Part shown: in pieces, positions 60,346-64,000 of the stretch | Layout: each line of letters begins with the position of its first letter | Position numbering within the stretch: the first letter of the stretch is position 1 | Notes under the pieces: model-generated | What the model was told of the DNA's origin: nothing | Database searches by the model: none | What the model saw: only the letters and a program-made list of their open reading frames with translations | From: an uncultured Ilumatobacter sp. | GTDB lineage: Bacteria; Actinomycetota; Acidimicrobiia; Acidimicrobiales; Ilumatobacteraceae | Direction of reading: 5' to 3' | Length of the DNA: 64,000 nt | Assembly (NCBI GenBank): GCA_937905835.1 | Contig: CALCXK010000120.1 | Span: 1-64,000, forward strand | Made by a program: the position numbers and the translations under genes

Positions 60346-61140
60346 TCACTTGCCCTCGAACTTGGGGGTGCGCTTCTCGACGAAGGCGGCAACAGCCTCG
60401 GCGTGGTCAGCAGAGTTGAAGCAGGGCATCTCCAACGCCATCGACACATCAAAGCTCGTGAGCAACGCTTGCTTGACCTGCTGGTTAACAGCAATCTTCG
60501 TGCCCTGGACCGCCAGTGGTGCTTGCGACGCGATCCGTTGCGCCCATCGCATCGCCACTGCCCCAACGTCGTCGGCCGAACAGATCTCCGCCGCGACACC
60601 GAGCCGGAGTGCCTCAGAAGCGGTGAGTGGGTCACCGAGCATCAGATGCCGCTTCGCCGCCAATGGGCCGAGCAGGAGTGGCCAGATTGCCGCGCCGCCG
60701 TCACCGGCAACGAGACCGACTTGGACATGCGGATCGATGATTGCCGCCGTCTCGGCCATCACGATGACGTCACACATGAGCGCGATCGAAGCACCGAGGC
60801 CGACCGCCGGGCCGTTCAGCCCGCACACGATCGGGATCTCTACATCGAGCTGGTCCCAGATGATCTGCTTTCCCTCGCGGCGCAGCCGCGTCAGTCGATC
60901 CGGCGACCGCAGTTCGGGGAACCAGGCCATATCGCCGCCGGCCGAGAACGCCCGGCCTGATCCGGTCAGCACGATCACCCTCGCCCCGTCGAGTAGTTCG
61001 CCGTCAGCCATCTTGAGCATGCGGAACAGCTCACCGAAGTCGTGATGTAACTGAGCGTCGACGGCATTCATCGATGAGTTCGGGTGGTCAATCGTGGCCG
61101 TCACCACGTGGCCAGACCGGGCAAGCGAGATCGTCTTCAT
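60346..61140 (-). CDS. Enoyl-CoA hydratase/isomerase family protein
   Basis: 264 residues. Crotonase oxyanion-hole segments: GSGRAFSAGGDMAWFPELRS and CGLNGPAVGLGASIALMCDV; GDPLTASEALRLGVAAEICS; IAVNQQVKQALLTSFDVSM. The catalytic acid position reads VAGDGGAAIW, differing from the common GE-PGxGG pattern with Glu, so its reaction may not be classical hydration. ATG at 61140. Probably in an operon with the P450. Confidence 0.88.
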   Translation of the reverse strand: MKTISLARSGHVVTATIDHPNSSMNAVDAQLHHDFGELFRMLKMADGELLDGARVIVLTGSGRAFSAGGDMAWFPELRSPDRLTRLRREGKQIIWDQLDVEIPIVCGLNGPAVGLGASIALMCDVIVMAETAAIIDPHVQVGLVAGDGGAAIWPLLLGPLAAKRHLMLGDPLTASEALRLGVAAEICSADDVGAVAMRWAQRIASQAPLAVQGTKIAVNQQVKQALLTSFDVSMALEMPCFNSADHAEAVAAFVEKRTPKFEGK

Positions 61141-61234
61141 AATGGGAACGTATGCGAGCGTCGCCGCCGCGTTCCCACCGGGCTCCTGCACCCCTCTTGC
61201 CAGTGCCTTACTCTGAGCATGGACGATCCTGTAC

Positions 61235-62476
61235 ATGGACAGACAACAGGCAGTCGGATGGCTGCATCGCCGAGCTGGGCTCGGCCTCCATCCTCATGAC
61301 CTGAAGGCCGAAGGCAAGCGCGATCCTGACGACTCGCTGGATGCCTTCCTCGCTCCGCCAGCTACGCCGCGCGATATCTGGGCTGACGCCGACCTCGATC
61401 CGAAGAACAACGGCCGCGCCACCGCTGTTCAAGCCTGGCTTGGCGCCCTCATCGCGAGCGACCGCCCGTTCCACGATCGCCGAACCTGGATGCTGCACGG
61501 ATGGCTGGTCAGCTCGATGGACAAGGTGCGAAATCCTGAAGCAATGGTCGAGCAGATCCAACTCTTCGAACGGTCCGGTGACGTCGACTTCGCTGACCTG
61601 CTTGGTGACCTGACGGTGGACCCCGCCATGCTTGTGTACCTCGACGGCTGGACGTCTACCGCTGAGGCACCCAACGAGAACTACGGCCGAGAGCTACTCG
61701 AACTGTTTGGCCTCGGCGAAGGCAACTACACCGAAGCTGACGTGCAGGCTGCAGCGATTGCGCTCACCGGATGGAAATTCAATCGACGAGACCGCAGTGC
61801 AAAGTTTGTTCCGCGACGCCACGACGACACATCCCAAACGCTGCTTGGCGCCACCGGTGTCAACGACGTCGGATCGGTCATCGATGCCGTCATCAACGAT
61901 CCGGCTCACCCGGGATTCGTTGCCGACCGCATCATCTCCGAATATCTCGGGGACCTCACTGGCGACACGCGCGAAGACGTGCGGACAGATTTGATCAGTA
62001 CATACGAAGCCACTGGTCGACGCCTCACTGCGGTCATTGAACGGGCCCTCCGTCTCGGCCTCGCTGGTGCATCGACAACGACCGTGCTTGACCCGATCCG
62101 GTGGCTCGTGATCTGCGCTCGCGCCACCGGCGTCGACTTGAGCGGGCTCCGTCGATCAGCGACCCAGTCGATTCGCGAGATGGGCCAGGTCCCGCTATTC
62201 CCACCCAGCGTTGCGGGTTGGCCACGGGGAACCGAATGGCTGACATCGAGTTCGCTTATTGCCCGGACCAACGTTGCAGCGGTGCTCGCCGCAGCTACTG
62301 ACCCATCCGAGCCACTCCACATCGCTGCCGCCGACAACGACGTCGACCAGCTTGCTGAACACCTGGGCCTACGTGAGCCGTTCGGCGTTGGCACCCGAAG
62401 GGCCATCGGCTCGGCTGTAGATCCTGTCGGACGCCTCACCATCGCGCTCGTCTGCCCAGAAAGCCTGACCGCGTGA
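61235..62476 (+). CDS. DUF1800 family protein
   Basis: 413 residues. Family features: MDRQQAVGWLHRRAGLGLHP, WMLHGWLVSSMDKVRNPEAM, the signature NENYGRELLELFGLGEGNYT with EADVQAAAIALTGW, and REMGQVPLFPPSVAGWPRGT. No signal peptide is evident in the first residues. DUF1800 proteins are regularly encoded with DUF1501 proteins, as here, and the pair is thought to be exported; the function is unknown. Its stop overlaps the next start as GTGA. Confidence 0.9.
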   Translation: MDRQQAVGWLHRRAGLGLHPHDLKAEGKRDPDDSLDAFLAPPATPRDIWADADLDPKNNGRATAVQAWLGALIASDRPFHDRRTWMLHGWLVSSMDKVRNPEAMVEQIQLFERSGDVDFADLLGDLTVDPAMLVYLDGWTSTAEAPNENYGRELLELFGLGEGNYTEADVQAAAIALTGWKFNRRDRSAKFVPRRHDDTSQTLLGATGVNDVGSVIDAVINDPAHPGFVADRIISEYLGDLTGDTREDVRTDLISTYEATGRRLTAVIERALRLGLAGASTTTVLDPIRWLVICARATGVDLSGLRRSATQSIREMGQVPLFPPSVAGWPRGTEWLTSSSLIARTNVAAVLAAATDPSEPLHIAAADNDVDQLAEHLGLREPFGVGTRRAIGSAVDPVGRLTIALVCPESLTA

Positions 62477-63786
62477 TCGTCATTTCACGCCGCAGATTCC
62501 TTGCGCTGTCGGGCGGCCTTCTCGCCACTGGGTGCACCGCCACACGGTCGGACGGCGCTGCCGCCTCATCGCCGTTGGCCACGTCGATGACCTCAACGAC
62601 CGGCCCGACGACCACGGTGCCAACCACCACACCTGGCGTCGTCACCACCGTGTCGACCCCTCCCGAACTCGCATCAGCGGCGATGATCGACCAACCTGTC
62701 TTAGTGCTCGTCGAGTTGCGCGGCGGCAACGACGCTGTCAATACCCTGCCGCCGTTGACGGGCGCGTACCGCGACCTCCGCCCGACGTTGTCGCTCGCCG
62801 AGAGCGACATCGTGACGAGTGCAGCGCTTCCGGGCCACGGCCTGCATCCGTCGCTGAGTCCGCTGCTTACCTTTATCGAAAACGGACGGATGGCAACACT
62901 TGCGGGCATCGGTTTTGACGATCCGAACCGATCGCACTTCGTGTCGATGGACCGGTGGGCGCGTGCTGACCGACTCGAGGACAGCATTGGCTGGCTCGGT
63001 CGGTGGCTCGACACGCTGCCGGACGAACTCACCTCGCTCGGCGCCACGTCACTCGGTGCTGTCGGAGAAGTGACGATCGGGGCCTCGGAGGCTGCGACGG
63101 TCATCGATGACGTCACTGCGTTTGCATTCCCGTCAACGCTGAGCAACGCCACCGTTCGAGCGCTCGGCGAGCAGCTCAGCGACGATCCGATTGTTGCTGC
63201 CGCGCAGCGCGCCTTCGTCGATTCGGTCGGCGCCATCGAAGAGTTCGATGCGATCGCCGACGCTGTCCGAGCACGCACTCCGAAACGTAACGGCTCTGCC
63301 CTCGGGGTCCAGTCGGGTGCGTACACCACGGGGCTGGCTATTGCGGCCGAGATGATTCTCGGCGACGTCGGTACGCGTGTCGTCACCATCTCGGTCAACG
63401 GGTTCGACACACACAGCGAACAGTTGGAGCATCATGCTGCGCTCCTCGCCGACCTCGCCAACGGGCTCGCTCAGTTCTGGGCGACGCTCGACAACGCCGG
63501 TGCCAGCGATCGCGTTCTGCTTGCCACGACCAGCGAGTTCGGACGACGCGTCGCTCAGAACGCCAGCGAAGGTTGCGACCACGGCGCCGCCGGCGTGTCG
63601 TTCCTGATGGGCAATTCGGTCAACGGCGCGCTGTTCGGAGCACTCGACACCAGCGGCCTCCTCGACGGCGATCTTCGCCCGCAGCTCGACCCCCGGGTGA
63701 TGTTCACCGCCTGCCTCGACTGGCTCGGCGGTGACGTCGAACAGATCCTCGGCAAGCGCTACGAAGAGATCGCATTGCTCAAGTAA
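62473..63786 (+). CDS. DUF1501 (sulfatase-like) protein with Tat/lipoprotein signal
   Basis: 437 residues, GTG start. The N-terminus VISRRRFLALSGGLLATGCT has a twin-arginine motif (R6-R8) followed by a lipobox with Cys21, so a Tat-exported lipoprotein is likely. The DUF1501 body has VLVELRGGNDAVNTLPPLTG, LHPSLSPLLTFIENGRMATL, ISVNGFDTHSEQLEHHAALL and TTSEFGRRVAQNASEGCDHG. DUF1501 belongs to the alkaline-phosphatase/sulfatase fold; catalytic identity is unproven. Coupled to the DUF1800 gene. Confidence 0.92.
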   Translation: MIVISRRRFLALSGGLLATGCTATRSDGAAASSPLATSMTSTTGPTTTVPTTTPGVVTTVSTPPELASAAMIDQPVLVLVELRGGNDAVNTLPPLTGAYRDLRPTLSLAESDIVTSAALPGHGLHPSLSPLLTFIENGRMATLAGIGFDDPNRSHFVSMDRWARADRLEDSIGWLGRWLDTLPDELTSLGATSLGAVGEVTIGASEAATVIDDVTAFAFPSTLSNATVRALGEQLSDDPIVAAAQRAFVDSVGAIEEFDAIADAVRARTPKRNGSALGVQSGAYTTGLAIAAEMILGDVGTRVVTISVNGFDTHSEQLEHHAALLADLANGLAQFWATLDNAGASDRVLLATTSEFGRRVAQNASEGCDHGAAGVSFLMGNSVNGALFGALDTSGLLDGDLRPQLDPRVMFTACLDWLGGDVEQILGKRYEEIALLK

Positions 63787-63799
63787 AGGAGCAGAGTGT

Positions 63800-63921
63800 C
63801 ACCGACGACAGTCGGTGGGCGTGGCCCTGAGAGCGCAGCGAATTCGGGCGCAGCCCGAAGACTTCTGAGCTGCGACGCCAGTCGCAGAGCCGACGAAGTC
63901 GGCCGTGCAGCGCAGCTGCAC
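63800..63921. repeat. Array of five small hairpins filling the convergent gap
   Basis: Five perfect stem-loops follow one another: CACCGAC-GACA-GTCGGTG (63800-63817), TTCGGG-CGCAG-CCCGAA (63843-63859), CTGCGAC-GCCA-GTCGCAG (63870-63887), GCCGAC-GAA-GTCGGC (63889-63903), GTGCAG-CGCAG-CTGCAC (63905-63921). Loops of the second and fifth are the same. They occupy nearly the whole space between the DUF1501 stop and the convergent gene's stop. Probably a bidirectional transcript-end element or a REP/BIME-like repeat. Confidence 0.75.
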
Positions 63922-63923
63922 AC

Positions 63924-64000
63924 TCAGAACATTGACGTGTCGGTGTCCTGGCCGAGCAGGAGCTGACCGATCTTCTCGTTCAGCTTGGGCGCGGTCTGGA
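63924..64000 (-). CDS. C-terminal end of an unidentified gene (continues beyond the window)
   Basis: The minus-strand frame from the right edge to TGA at 63924-63926 reads QTAPKLNEKIGQLLLGQDTD followed by TSMF. The 25 visible codons have GC-rich third positions like neighbouring genes. Too short to assign a family. Confidence 0.5.
   Translation of the reverse strand, partial: QTAPKLNEKIGQLLLGQDTDTSMF

Overview
The window looks like chromosome from a high-GC actinobacterium. A marine or freshwater Acidimicrobiia (Ilumatobacter-like) genome is the best guess, because the actinobacterial housekeeping order is kept while a CarD regulator, F420-type oxidoreductase, mycothiol-type nitroreductase homologue, many lipoproteins with 'AACGSD'-type lipoboxes and Gly/Thr-rich secreted proteins are present. 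No plasmid, phage, transposase or CRISPR signal was found. Taxonomy is inferred from gene content only.

Layout. 1-6.6 kb: the end of a beta-helix-like protein, tRNA-Pro, a translationally coupled DUF2786/metallohydrolase pair, tRNA-Gly flanked by possible gene debris, a conserved small protein converging on an FKBP isomerase, an aminotransferase converging on a 3-hydroxyisobutyrate-dehydrogenase-like enzyme, carD, and tRNA-Arg. 6.6-19.2 kb (minus strand): a 709-residue glycine-rich membrane-anchored protein, cinA, pgsA, rimO, an SMP-30 protein, ftsK, a lipoprotein, rnj and dapA. 19.3-31.1 kb: a winged-helix protein, a flippase-like membrane protein, malic enzyme, a polar amino-acid ABC importer, a DUF1996 lipoprotein, a beta-helix lipoprotein, a cupredoxin, an acyl-CoA ligase, a membrane protein and thiol peroxidase. 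31.2-46.9 kb (mostly minus strand): the conserved translation/RNA block rimP-nusA-ylxR-infB-rbfA-truB-ribF-rpsO-pnp-dapB, interrupted by a plus-strand ABC importer (35.5-38.5 kb) and by a DsbA-fold gene between infB and rbfA. 47.3-64 kb: proS, a hotdog dehydratase plus SDR, a geranylgeranyl-reductase-type flavoprotein, a vWA lipoprotein, an F420-type oxidoreductase, larE, typA, a wrecked acyl-CoA synthetase, a P450 plus enoyl-CoA hydratase, and a DUF1800/DUF1501 pair.

Most notable observation. The DsbA-fold gene at 40872-41531 (minus strand) resembles the mycothiol-dependent nitroreductase Rv2466c family. It carries an in-frame TGA exactly at the catalytic cysteine of the CPW motif (codon 20). 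A stem-loop follows at a spacing and with a loop compatible with a bacterial SECIS element. Automated calling would start the protein after the TGA and lose the active site. I read it as a candidate selenoprotein.

A second pattern is a family of short hairpins with core GGGGTCAGRCCCC. All four copies lie 4-16 bases after a stop codon in the same sense orientation (SBP gene at 22.7 kb, the selenoprotein candidate, proS, and the flavoprotein gene). A third is an uninterrupted series of five small hairpins filling the last convergent intergenic gap (63800-63921).
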